Shown in pieces: positions 47,261-58,527 of a stretch of DNA of 64,000 nt. Numbering within the stretch: position 1 is the stretch's first letter; each line of letters starts with the position of its first letter. The DNA is taken from NCBI GenBank assembly GCA_958496175.1, contig OY292277.1:47565050-47629049 (forward strand). Reading direction: 5' to 3'. Origin of the DNA: Sisyra terminalis. Lineage: Eukaryota; Arthropoda; Insecta; Neuroptera; Sisyridae. The translations under genes were made by a program, and so were the position numbers. The notes beneath the pieces were generated by a model. That model saw nothing but the letters and a program-made list of their open reading frames with translations, did not search any database and was not told the origin of the DNA.

Positions 47261-48200
47261 GACTGGGCCAAAAAAATCGACTATTTTTTTTTTGAAAAGT
47301 ATATCGAAAATATTGTTGAAGGTGAAAAAAAAAATATCGGGAAGGTTTGAGCCCGTAATATTAATATTAAGAGGTCTATCATCTTTAATTTCGATTTTTT
47401 ATTTGTGCTTTCATTTTTGCGTCAATGCTGTCAAACTGTCAGGGTAAAAAAATTTATCTGCACATATATTTACAGAAAATTGAATTCCCTACAAAAAACG
47501 TTCCTTTAAAAAATTTTGCCAGACACGCCGTTTCCGAATAATCAAGCTTTAAACATTGATATAATTTTTAGATTTATTTTGGAATTTTGTAACTAACGAA
47601 CAAATAAATATATAGAAATAAACAATATAGATTTTTAAAGGAAATTTATTGCTCTACAAAAAAGGTTTCTAAATGTTTTTACATAAATTCACTTTTTCAA
47701 AAGTTATTCACTAAAATTGAAGGAAAAATTAAATTATTGTTTTTTTCGTTGTTGAACAAATTTTGAAAGAGTGATTTTATGTAAAAACATGAAGAAATAT
47801 TTTTTGTAGAGCTTAAATTCCCTTCCAGAATCTATATTGTTTATTTCTATATATTTATTTGTCCGTTAGTTACAAAATTCCAAAATAAAGAAGATAAATC
47901 TAAAAATCATATCAATTTTTAAAGTTTGAATATTCGGAAACGGAATGTCTGGCAAAAACTTTCAAAGAGAGGTTTTTTGTTGGGAATTTAATTTTCCATA
48001 AATATATTTACAAATGAATTGTTTTACCTTGATAGTTTGACAGCATTGACGCAAAAATGAAAGCACAAATAAAAAATCGAAATTAAAGATTAATATTAAT
48101 ATTAAGGGCTCAAATCTTCCTGATATTTTTTTTTGTCACCTTGAACAATATTTTCGATATACTTATCAAAAAAAAAAATAGTTTATTTTTTTGGTCAGTC
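47261..48200. mobile_element. Mariner-like palindromic element, second single copy, TA-flanked
   Basis: About 940 bp. The left end is GACTGGGCC preceded by TA, and the right end GGTCAGTC followed by TA. The two arms of roughly 430 bp are complementary and share the blocks of the 39.5 kb element, including GCGTCAATGCTGTCAAAC and TCAAGCTTTAAACATTG. The right terminus has lost two bases of GGCCCAGTC. The 87-codon frame at 47087-47350 merely runs through the left end. No transposase. Confidence 0.8.
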
Positions 48201-49407
48201 TAATGTATACATTATAGATAGCCATAAGAAGAGCATCTCATGTATGTACCGTTATAAGTAAATTGTAAACGTTGTGCAGATTCCATTGACTAAAGAGATA
48301 TATGATATACATATTTTGGAGTAAAAAGAAATCTTAACTAACACTATAACTTAAGTGATCATATAGTTGTATAGTATAAAGACAAAGTCGCGGGTATCGG
48401 ATGATAAATAAATAAAATTTGAATATAAGTAATTGAGACCAAACTTTTAAGTTGATTTGCTCTTGTATGGCAAATGTACGACAGGTTTTAATGAGGGAGA
48501 AAGGGAAAATATAAAGGTAGCAATAATACACTTTAATTATGCTATACGCAAAATGAAAGAGGAAAAATGTGAAGAGGAAAAAAAAATAACTTTGGTCGTT
48601 CGCAACACGCGGCACGTTTTCCAAGGGCACCTGAATACGTAATCATAATTATTATTACGACGTCGACGGAATCATTATCATCCGTGTGTACATGGATCTT
48701 GCAATTGTCGTCCCCCAGGCCGCCGCTCTGTAGGTACCTCAGAAAAGGTTTCCAATTTTTTTCGCATCTCTCTTCGCAATATTGCTACGCCAATTTCATT
48801 TCTCAAACACACTCATGAACACCCCCGCAAGCGTCACGATCAAGAGTCAGATGAATCGTGCGTCATGAGCGGCACTCTTTTGTTTTAATCATGTCACTGG
48901 ATTCGCCAGTTATGAAATTTCCTGTCTCTACGATCAATTATTCTTCTTCAAGCTTTGCTATATGTTCAACAATGCAGATGTGGAAAATACATTTTATTAA
49001 AGAGGGTTTAGATTTACATCTGCAAACTATGTTTAACGATCTAACGGTGCAAATTCATTAGCCTGAGTTGAGAAGTGATCTATTAAGGTCTATTGTTACC
49101 ATTTGAGATCATTGCGAATTCAATCTGAATGACAATTAGGAAAAGGATCAGACGACATCTATGATTTTTTTACCGAGTAATTCATCTGAAATTATTACTC
49201 CAAGCATTAACATTAAACTACGATCGATAATACTAAAAGAAGATTCACTAATAAAGGCATTTTAAAAAAAAATATATTAGTTTCAACATTAAGTCAACAT
49301 TAATTAATTATAATAATTAATTGTGACAGGTTGGAATTCCTACATGAAATCTGTACACAATGTTATTACTTTTTCTTTTATTGTATTACTTTTTAATACA
49401 GCAGAAC

Positions 49408-49432
49408 GTTGATTATCTCAATGATAATCAAC
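49408..49432. repeat. Perfect 10-bp inverted repeat
   Basis: GTTGATTATC, TCAAT, GATAATCAAC. Confidence 0.85.
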
Positions 49433-49471
49433 CGAATAGTAAAAGGTTGATTTACACATAACTGTAGCGTG

Positions 49472-49491
49472 GTGGCTCCGTGTTGCCACCG
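49472..49491. repeat. GC-rich hairpin
   Basis: GGTGGC, TCCGTGTT, GCCACC. It is unusual in this AT-rich setting. Confidence 0.7.
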
Positions 49492-50516
49492 TAGCCGTAT
49501 CGATTATAATTTCACGTTTTTGCTATAAATTTTTGCTGCCACTATGCATTACAGTGACAAGAAACTCAGTGGGATTCCTGAGGAAATTTGACTTTCCTCA
49601 ATGAGTATTATAACAATTAGAACTGCAATTTGTCTTATTTGAATTGAGATGACCAGCAAGATGCATTCCATAGTACTCAAAGCATTTTAAAAATGAAAGC
49701 ATAGACTTGTCTTTGAAATTTCAAGGAGCATTTTGTAGAATTTAGAAAAGAAATTTATAAGTCCACCGGGTCTTCATGTTATCTTTAAACATTGTAAACT
49801 TCATTGTATCTTTAATCATTGTAAACATTTGTAAACTTGTAAAACTTCGTTGCTTTAAAAAGTAATTAATGTGCAATTACTGAATCTTGAAGCACTTGCT
49901 TTCATTTTGGTCTTCAAGGCTTTAGATTTCAAGATTGTATTTACGATACAATTAATACACTTAACTTGTATTTACGATAGTAGCAGAAATCCTATGGTGC
50001 CAAAATAAGCAAATATGATGAATGGTTAATAGTGAAATTGTATCTTACGATTTTATTCTGAACTAATACGATGAATATTTTAGCCAAAAGTTTCGAAACA
50101 TGAAGATAAATTCAGCAATTTTTGCCATTTCAGTAGATATTCTTTCTTTTCTTGAATTCGATTTTCGATTCTCTTGAATTACCCAAAGGACAGTATTGAA
50201 AAGCGTATAAACTTAGTATATATAAAAGCAGTATCAATTTAGAATATGCTTAAAACAGGGATGACAATTTCGTAATTCTAACTCTATATTTCTCCATATT
50301 CCCCTATATTAAATCACAAAATCTGTTGACTTTATTGCATATAACTTTTTTATGTTTTATTATAATTATTGCCAAGAGGAAGATTGTGCAAATTAAGTGG
50401 AAATAAAAAAAAATGTTAAAAGTTTTATCACTAGTTCAACAAACTATTGTTGTGCATAGTGTAGCTGATATATTTTTAGATTAACTTAGCATTATTATAG
50501 TCCTCTAAAACTACTA

Positions 50517-51780
50517 TTATTCACTTTTGCCTATTATATAGAGCTTCACTATCCTGGCTATACTGTTAAGGACTCTTGTGGGCGTATGCGGCGTAGTCTT
50601 TAATAAAGTTGAAGTTCATAGGAGCTTTTCGCTGTTAGCTAAGTTACATTCTTTTAGTTGGTCAAAGAATTGCTCAGCTATGTCCTTTACGTAGTCCTAA
50701 ATTGAGTTTATATGGAGTTCTCTGTGAATTTGGCAATTGCGTACATTCCATTGGGCTTTGGTTAATATTTTTTATATTCTATTTTGTATTATCTAGGATT
50801 TATTCATATTTTTTGGGGCATTGTTTTGCCAGATGGGTGCTCTATATGAAAGTATTTGACATTTAGGGTATTTGTACAGTAGTATGCCACAATTCGTCTT
50901 CATTCGTGACTTCCTATTGATGATGGAATATAGTTTAAGTAGTCTTGCAAAGAATTTTTTGAATTTCACTTGTAAATTGTGCTTCATAGTTCAATCTTTT
51001 ATCTAGTTTCAGTCCCAGGGATGTTTCCTTGTCGTCATTCCAGGGATTTACTTATTAGTCTATATACAAATTGCGATTTGGTGTGCTTTTATTAAATATG
51101 AATATTTTCATCTGGCATTTGCTTGGATTAAATTTGATGGCCTATTTCTTGAAATATTCATTTAAGCCATTAATCGCTTTTTAAATGTCTTCTATCTCTG
51201 TTTCTAACTCTTTGTTTTGTGTGATTAGTATTGTTTCATCTGCATAAATTCCTATTTCCCTGTTTTCTTGGGTTGGTATATCACTAACGTACATGTTATA
51301 AAGAGTTGATCCAATAATAGATACCTGTGGTATTCCGCCTTGTATTCCTCTTAGTATGGAGATTGTTGATCCTATTTTGATCCAGAATTTACGTTCTTTT
51401 AAAAATGAAGTCACTATTGCTTGAATGTAGGCTAGGAAGTCCTTTTTTCTATTTAATGTGGTAATCCTTTGTGCTAAACTCTGTCAAATTGCATATTGTT
51501 TTATTCTCACAATCTTCATGTAGTCGACAAGTCGTAAAAGTTGATGTTTCGGTGATAGTTCTTGTGTGAAGTCATATCGTACATCAGGGAATATTTTATT
51601 TATTAAAAAATGTGAGTTTACCCTTTTAAGTATTAATCTTTCCCAAATTTTCGATAATCCTTTTAGAAGGCTAATTAGCCAGAAACTATTTGAGTTTTTG
51701 TTAATATTCAAAACCAAAAATGCATTTAGTTTTATGGAAGATAAATTTTATGAATATTCATGTTGTTTAAGTCCTTGTCT
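50517..51780 (-). pseudogene. Jockey-clade-like LINE reverse transcriptase relic
   Basis: Broken minus-strand frames follow the order of a non-LTR reverse transcriptase. The N-terminal fingers/palm (51717-51484) reads ISLLKGLSKIWERLILKRV, like the family's RPISLLxxLSKIxERLI block. The central palm (51414-51181) has GGIPQVSIIGSTLYN, where the family has G-PQGS-LGP-L-N, then YADETI in place of FADDT. The second catalytic Asp is therefore Glu and the Gly after PQ is Val. The thumb (50987-50793) has LLYKYPKCQILSYRAPIW. The tail (50690-50517, after frameshifts) has VKDIAEQFFDQLKEC and RIVKLYIIG before tandem stops. Endonuclease and ORF1 are missing, so the copy is 5'-truncated and inactive. Its 5' edge abuts the palindrome at 51.8 kb. 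It would have copied RNA at chromosomal nicks when alive. Confidence 0.85.
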
Positions 51781-52330
51781 TTTTTAAATATAATAATTAA
51801 ATTGTGAGCAATAAGGACGAAACTTCTTGTGGAATATTATTTGTTTTATCGCCAACTTTTCGTCAGTCATTCCTAACTTCTTCAGGGTTCAACTTTTAAT
51901 TTTGAGTCCTGAAGAAGTCAGGAGTGACTGACGAAAATTTGGCGATAAAATAAATAATATTCCACAAGAATCTTCGTCCTTATGGCCACAATTTAATTAT
52001 TACTTATGAATATTATTTACCAAAGCACAAATCGCTGGGACTATTAAATGACTATTTTATTAGCTGACTTACTATATACTAAAGCTTTAGAAAAAAATTA
52101 CTAAACGTAGCCTAGAGGTAAACAAAAGCTCGGAAAATGAAAAAAATGTATTTAATTTTATAGAAGATAAATCTTATGAATATTATTTACCAAAGCACTA
52201 ATCGCTGGGACTATTAAATTACTATTTGAATTAGCTAACTTAATAAGTATATAGGTACTAAAGCTTCAAAGAAGTCACTAAAAGTAGTTAAGAGGTAAAC
52301 AAAAGTTCGGACATATAAAAAGAGTACTAT
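51720..52330 (+). repeat. 170-bp tandem repeat, two full units and one partial, split by a palindrome
   Basis: TTATGAATATTATTTACC starts at 52004 and again at 52174. Each is followed by AAAGCAC, AATCGCTGGGACTATTAAAT, ATTAGCT, ACTAAAGCTT and AGAGGTAAACAAAAG. The pre-unit sequence TTTTATAGAAGATAAAT is also found at 51730-51755, just before the palindrome, so the palindrome probably inserted in or beside an existing repeat. Confidence 0.75.
51792..52001. mobile_element. Palindromic element, family E, with hammerhead-like core (CTGAAGA)
   Basis: Arms of about 95-100 bp (51792-51890 and 51907-52001) run from AATAATTAAATTGTG at the left to CACAATTTAATTATT at the right, around a centre of about 16 bp. 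Each arm, read outward, has CCTGAAGAAGT, a hairpin (GTCAG/CTGAC in the right arm), GACGAAAA, TTTGGCGATAAAA, AATATTCCACAAGAA and TCGTCCTTAT. This resembles the CTGANGA...CGAAA layout of the other families but with a changed core. No coding sequence. Confidence 0.65.
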
Positions 52331-54741
52331 CATTTACAGTATAGACATACAAACTCCTGAATTGATTGAATTCCCTATAAATCATAGAAATAAATTTTCA
52401 GTATTTAAAATTTTAACTTTCCCATACGTTTTGTTATAAAAACATTGTAATTTGGTGTTTAAATTCTTTAATGTGGTGTTTCCTAGATTACATTGAAAAC
52501 ATTACTTTTCATTGCCAGTGCAAGAATTTTAGATTTTTCTTCAATTCATTGATTTCTGTATTCCAACAAATGTAGAATTTCGTTCAATTTTTAGTAATCC
52601 AGAAGTTTGTGTACACCAAAGCGGAAATTGATTTTTTTTGGGGGAAAATATTCAATCAAAATATGGAAAAATTGATTTTTCTCGTCAATTTTTTTTCACG
52701 TCTCTAAATAGCAATGCAAGATTTGAATATTTCCTACATGAAGTTTTATTCGTTGGACTTTAGGGCGTATAACGAAACTACAAATGTCACAATAACGACA
52801 ACGACATCGAGAACGATGTAGCGCAGCGACGTTTTTCAAAGAGTCTGCTTCCGGTTAAAAGTCGAAAACAATTGCATGTGCAACCGAGCATGGAAGATTT
52901 CTAAGTACCATATATACATATATACATGTGTGTTTCATATAGGTATGTGGAGATACAAAATTTTTCGTTTGTGTGACTTTATATTCACATATGTGGATGT
53001 GCCGCACCTATTTTATTATACTAATTGTGGTTACAATTACATATATGTATATGACTAGAGGCATAAGTTTAACCTACCCCGTTTTTTGCCTCACGGCATC
53101 CCATTCACATGCTTTCAGCCATGACTGAGTTACATAAAAATTTTTGCCCGTTTCATCTGAAGAAAATTTCGGTAACGACTTCTAATGGATAAGAGCCAAA
53201 CCAGTGCAACTGTAATTAGAAACTTATAATTTCCTCATTAAAATATAAAAAAAAAGTCGACTTCAACAAAAAAATATGCCACTTAACCGTTTTATACATA
53301 AGACCATTTAAATGGCATGTTATATAAAAATTTATTTCTAAAATAAAATTCACTACCATAAAATCGATTTTAATAACTAAATTTAAAGGTATAAGCCTCT
53401 AATGTACAAAGAAGATGAACTTAATTTATTAAATTTTTATCAATAGCAAAGAAGAATAATTAAAAACTTTAAAATCTGGTTTCAACATTAACTATACTCT
53501 ACAGTTTTATAATTCAAAAACCAAAGGTCATTTTAAAGAAATCGGTGTATGGCTAATACATGTAAATCATCATGCAAGATTATAGTTTCATTTTTTGGAG
53601 ATTTTTTTATTTTTAGTTTAAAATTTTGGTGTCAGCAACTTTGGCCATATGCACCTTAGATAGATTTACATAGGTGAGTTTTTTACATTAAGTATAGATT
53701 ATATGTAATGGTATTAATCTATGAACATTGAAATTTAGCTAAAATTATTAGAATTAGAGTAAAACTATAAATTTGAGAATTTTGATAGAATATGGTTTCT
53801 ATAGTTTACATTTTAAATTTATTTTTTTGAAAAATGCAAAATAAAAGCTTCATTTCTGTATTGGAACCAAATCTCATTAATATTCATTGAAAATTCAAAT
53901 TATAAAGTAGCAGAATGTACAAGTCTGGCTTAACCATTGTAACTCTTACACCAAAGAAATTAGATACTAAACTTATAAGAAATTAAGGAAAATATTTTAA
54001 CCAAAGCTTTTAAGCCCATAACGAAAAATTCCCCTAAATATTTGTCTTCTGGTATTCGATTTGGCTCCATTAATTTCAACATAAATATGAAGTGCACAAC
54101 GATGGTGCTCTACTTCTGCACTTTACATAAATACTCAATTTCAACTTTCAATTTTCGCAATTAAAATCACAAAAAAGCGATTTTTTTTATCGATTAGTTG
54201 GTTTATATTTTATACAACCTTATATTTGAAGCACAAGGAAGGGGGTTATTACTTTCATTCTTTAAAGTTGGTTTTTAACGTTCATAAAATCCTTCTTAAG
54301 GTCTTCTTCTCATCTACCGGGGAACCTTAGTATGTTAGGTAACCTGTTTCGAAAGTTTGAGCTTTCACTGAAGTAGGAGAATGATAACACTACCATAGTG
54401 TACTACTGCATTACACATTAAGATAGTTGTTTATAATTTTAGTGTAAAATGTTTTTTCGAGTATTTAATATCCAACAGTACAAATAGTCCTTCCACTATT
54501 GTTCAACGGGTCGATGATCGCCCTCTTTTTCATTTTTCTATAGGACGTCGTTATATCATCAGTTCTTCCATGGTCTCGTGAATATTCGTTAGCGCTGTTA
54601 ACGATTGATATTTTGGTCTTATTGGTCAAAATTTTTAATCCAAAATTAAGATTTAAAACCTTCAAATGAAATCTAACATCTTTCTTATTTAAAAATCTTT
54701 CAAATTCAGAAGATCTTATAATTGAATTCATTTTTCTGATG
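52331..54741. other. AT-rich non-coding stretch
   Basis: No gene recognised. A less AT-rich patch at about 52750-52870 contains CGACAACGACATCGAGAACG. The 88-codon minus-strand frame at 54465-54731, next to the hAT MITE, has no recognised domain. Confidence 0.5.
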
Positions 54742-54749
54742 CTTTAAGA
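54742..54749. repeat. Left target-site duplication of hAT MITE
   Basis: CTTTAAGA, identical to 54977-54984. Confidence 0.9.
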
Positions 54750-54976
54750 CATGGGTCGGCGACCTTTTGTTGTAAAAGGGCCAAATATTTTTCATGGGGA
54801 TCAGAACGGGCCGCACTAGCAGTAGGTATACCTACAATATTTATGTACAAATATTTTAGTTTTAAAAATAAAACGCTATGTGTACGTCATGTGCGTTGCG
54901 GCGAGAATCTTGCGGGCCGCACCAAGATGTCTCGCAGGCCGCATGCGGCCCGCGGACCGCAGGTTGCCGACCCATG
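54750..54976. mobile_element. hAT-superfamily MITE, 227 bp, with perfect 8-bp duplication
   Basis: Terminal inverted repeats CATGGGTCGGCGACC and GGTTGCCGACCCATG are flanked by identical CTTTAAGA. The internal sequence includes GCGGCCCGCGGACCGCAGG and AACGGGCCGCAC. It is far richer in G+C than its surroundings, as is typical of the GGTCGGCAACC class of hAT MITEs. It contains no transposase. The perfect duplication suggests a fairly recent insertion. A short ATG frame at 54843-55052 just reads through it. Confidence 0.9.
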
Positions 54977-54984
54977 CTTTAAGA
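54977..54984. repeat. Right target-site duplication of hAT MITE
   Basis: CTTTAAGA, exact match to the left copy. Confidence 0.9.
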
Positions 54985-55463
54985 CATTCCTACTAAGTAG
55001 TTTTTCACATTATATTTTGGTTCACTTTTACACCATGGTATACCTGGAATGACCTAGAAGGTATGACATAGTATAAGATATAATGACATAGTATAAGATA
55101 AATTTGTCATCAGTACAACAAACAAATATACAATAAGCAAAAGTAAGATAATGTAAAATAAAAATTAAGCGTACTTTTACTTGAAAAGAATTTCAAGTAA
55201 AAACCTTCAGGTTTGGGGACTTAATGGGCACTAATCATTATTGAACGTCTTTATGGCTTAATGATATGATCTCTTGGTCATCGCCAAAATCGAAGATAAA
55301 AGTCAAAAACGCCAAAAATTTATCCTAGTTATGAAACATCCATATGTAGAGGTATATTTAGTAGAAGAATTTTCTGAAATATCTCTTTTGGACAAAAGCT
55401 TCTAAAATGAGCTTTAGATGATTTCTTATCCTCAAAAACGAGTAAAAGCCCATACGAAAAAGA
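54985..55463. other. AT-rich non-coding stretch
   Basis: No gene is seen. ATGACATAGTATAAGATA is repeated directly at about 55064-55100. Confidence 0.55.
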
Positions 55464-55655
55464 AAAGTTTTCTCTGTTTATATTAAATTAATGATTTCTT
55501 CCTCCTACCTTTGTTCAATTGGATATAAAATTAGTTTAAATATTAGTATTTTTCAATGTACTAAATTTACAACAGCTAAGGTCCCTAGTTACTCTTAAGC
55601 TTAATTATATTCCCATGAATCGAATAATACTGAAAATTTGCTCAGTAAAAACTAT
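55464..55655 (+). repeat. Tandem duplication of about 202 bp, unit 1
   Basis: Blocks shared with the next unit at 202-bp offset: TATTAAATTAATGATTT, CTACCTTTGTT, ACAACAGCTAAGGTC, AGCTTAATTATATTC, CATGAATCGAA and GAAAATTTGCTC. Confidence 0.85.
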
Positions 55656-55665
55656 ACACAGAAGA

Positions 55666-55845
55666 AATATTTATTCTGTTCATATTAAATTAATGATTTT
55701 TTCTTACTACCTTTGTTGAAGTGGATTTAAAAGTAGTTTAAATTTTTTTCATTGTACTTGCTTTACAACAGCTAAGGTCTCTAGTAAGTCTAAAGCTTAA
55801 TTATATTCTCATGAATCGAACAATATTGAAAATTTGCTCTTTATA
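55666..55845 (+). repeat. Tandem duplication of about 202 bp, unit 2
   Basis: Same ordered blocks as unit 1, with a small deletion in the middle (TTTAAATATTAGTATTTTTC shortened). Confidence 0.85.
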
Positions 55846-56993
55846 AGAGCATTCGAACCAAGTTATAGTAATTTTTTTTTGTGGTCGTTGGTGATTTTTG
55901 ATGATTTTAATATTCAAGCTTTCCAACTTTCACCTCGATTATTAGTCTATTTCTATTTTGAAATTAAGGCAAACAATTGATCTTAATCTTTATTGAATTT
56001 TTCCCTTAAAATATCCAGAAACATTTTTTTTTGTATTTCATCAATTACATTTTATGATTTCTTCTCTATTTTTTGCTAAGTTCTTTGGCAAATCGTATTC
56101 GATGTTTGCTCGAATAATTTGTTGAAAAATTTGATTCTTTACTATCTTCAAACTAAATTAATCATCTAAACTTATTAGCACATTATCTTGTAATATATTC
56201 TTCTTAATAAAAAAATCATTTTGAAATCTGTTATAACATTTTTTGCAATTAAACCATTTTAATAATAAAAAAGGCTTGATTACTGTTGGAATATTAAAGA
56301 AAATAAAATATTTACGAATAAATTTACCAATAAAAAAAGCTCTCGATCGCTCCAAAGGTATGTCAACTGTATAAATAATTTACAAAACCATTTAATCGTT
56401 TAAAAATTTTCTCATAAAAACTTTGAAAAAAAAAATTACAACTCTGTATCATTTAATATGATAATTGGTAGGTAGTTAAACGGTTTTTGATATTCAAATG
56501 ATTTAAAACTCTATAAACTGTTGAACCACTTATACACTTGCTAATTTATTGACCTATTCACGAACGAAATGATTAAGTTGACCGGTCTATGTTCCCCCTA
56601 GTGTGTATATTGTTCCTTGTAGAAATCTTGTCAGAGGTAATCAAATGTTAATTTGTTGAAGGTGCAATAATATTATATATTATGTGGTATTGAAATCAGG
56701 TGCGTTTACCGAAGCTCTTCACGATTATTTGTCAACAAACAATTTAAATATAGAAATTTATCGTCGAGATTGTGATCTTAATCGAAGGCGAATTATGCAC
56801 CTACGTAAAAAGTTAGTGTTTGTATAGGGAAACGGTTGGGACAAGCAATAAATCGATTGTGATAATGGTAACAATTTAAATACAATGGCATTTTAACGAA
56901 AATTCTTTTGCTTACATCAAATACAAGGTGTTTGAAAAAAGTTTGGATTTTTTGGGTTTCACAGTGAACTGCTACATGTGAAGTTTTGATACA
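55846..56993. other. AT-rich non-coding stretch
   Basis: No gene or repeat recognised. Confidence 0.55.
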
Positions 56994-58527
56994 ATAATCT
57001 AGATCAATCCTTCCTGCTTTTGATTCCCTACCCTTTGAAAAATATTGTCCTATTTATACCTTAATATAAAAGTTTTAATGGCTTTAAAAGTGGCAATTTC
57101 CTCAAAGTGGATTTCTGAAATCTCATTTTCTCCGAATGATTCCTATCTAGCAAGTGTTTTAGTATGAGAAAATTTGGGGTGGAAAACTTTATGCAGTTAT
57201 TATAGAAGAGGTTTACAGGTGTCAAATGTTTAATACGCAATGCAAAAGATAGAGATTGTTTTCACATATAACAGTTGCTTTAGGTGACCTAGTAATAAAA
57301 TAATAGTAATTCCTATTGCATGAAGTTCCCTTATTTGAGGCAGAATAACTATTAAGAAGTATCTCATTTTTTCTTTAACGTAAACTCCTTAACTTCCTAG
57401 ACCATAATTTGCTTATTTAATTGGTCTTTTTAATAGAAAATTTCTCGACTAGAGACTTAGATCAACTTTGGTTTATGTCTTAATATAAAACTTTTTTAAT
57501 GGCTTTAGAAGTAGCAATTTCTCCAAATTGAATTCCGAAATATCTTTTTTTCCGCATGGTTCCTATCTAGCAAGTGTCTTAGTATGAGAAAATTTGGGGT
57601 GGAAAACTTTATGCAGTTATTATAGAAGAGGTTTACAGGTGTCAAGTTTTTAATATGCAATGCAAAAAATGGCAGTTGTTTTCACATATAAAATTTAGTT
57701 CTGGTGACCTAGTACTAAAGTAATAGTACTACCTACTGCATGAAGTTCCCCTATTTGTCGAATAACCATTAAGAAGTATCCATTTTTTTCTTTAACTTAA
57801 ACTCCTTAACTTCTTAGACCATAATTCACTTATTTAATTGATCTTTTTAATAGAAAATTACTCAACTAAAGACTTAGATCAATTTTGTTGTAAAATTTTC
57901 GAAATAGATCTATCATCGTTGGGGTTTTTGAAGATATATTCTATTAGACTTATTATTTTTCGGACATATTAATCTAGATCAATCCTTACTGCTTTTGATT
58001 CTCTACCCTTTGAAAAATATTGTCTCGTTTATGCCTTAATATAAAACTTTTAATGGCTTTAGAAGTGACAATTTCCCCGAAATGGCGAAATCTTATTTTC
58101 TCCAAATGATTCCTATCTAGCAAGTGTTTTAGTGTGGGAAAATTTGGGGTGGAAAACTTTATGCAGTTATTATAGAAGAGGTTTACAGGTGTCAAATTTT
58201 TAATATGCAATGCAAAAGATAGCGATTTTTTTCACATATAACAGTTGATTTAGGTGACCTAGTACTAAAATAATAATACTCCCTACTGCATGAAGTTTCC
58301 CTATTTGAGGCCAAATAACTATTAAAAAGTATCCCATTTTTTCTTTAACATAAACTCCTTAACTTCTTAGATCATAATTCGCTAATTTAATTGATCTTTT
58401 TAATAGAAAATTTATCGACTAGAGATTAAGATCAATTTTGGCTTTAAAATTTTCGAAATAGATCAATCAATATTGGGGTTTTTCACCTATATATTCTATT
58501 ATTCATATTATTTTTCGGGCATATTCG
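56994..58527 (+). repeat. Tandem array, three units, full period about 550 bp
   Basis: TCCTATCTAGCAAGTGT occurs at 57141, 57561 and 58111. Each is followed by GAAAATTTGGGGTGGAAAAC, TTTATGCAGTTATTATAG, AAGAGGTTTACAGGTGTCAA, GGTGACCTAGTA and GCATGAAGTTCCC. The 2-to-3 spacing is 550. The 1-to-2 spacing is 420 because unit 1 has lost about 130 bp that contains AATTTTCGAAATAGATC through TTTGAAAAATATTGTC. That block is present between units 2 and 3, and its first part again follows unit 3. There is no conserved frame. Confidence 0.9.

Larger units (their letters stand above)
48203..50513. other. Non-coding stretch with an island at 48.6-49.1 kb
   Basis: A less AT-rich island at about 48590-49080 includes CGTCCCCCAGGCCGCCGCTC and GAACACCCCCGCAAGCGTCA. 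The 98-codon minus-strand frame (48334-48630) and 67-codon plus-strand frame (48858-49061) have no recognised domain. Two small hairpins lie at 49408-49432 and about 49472-49491. No gene is called. Confidence 0.45.
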
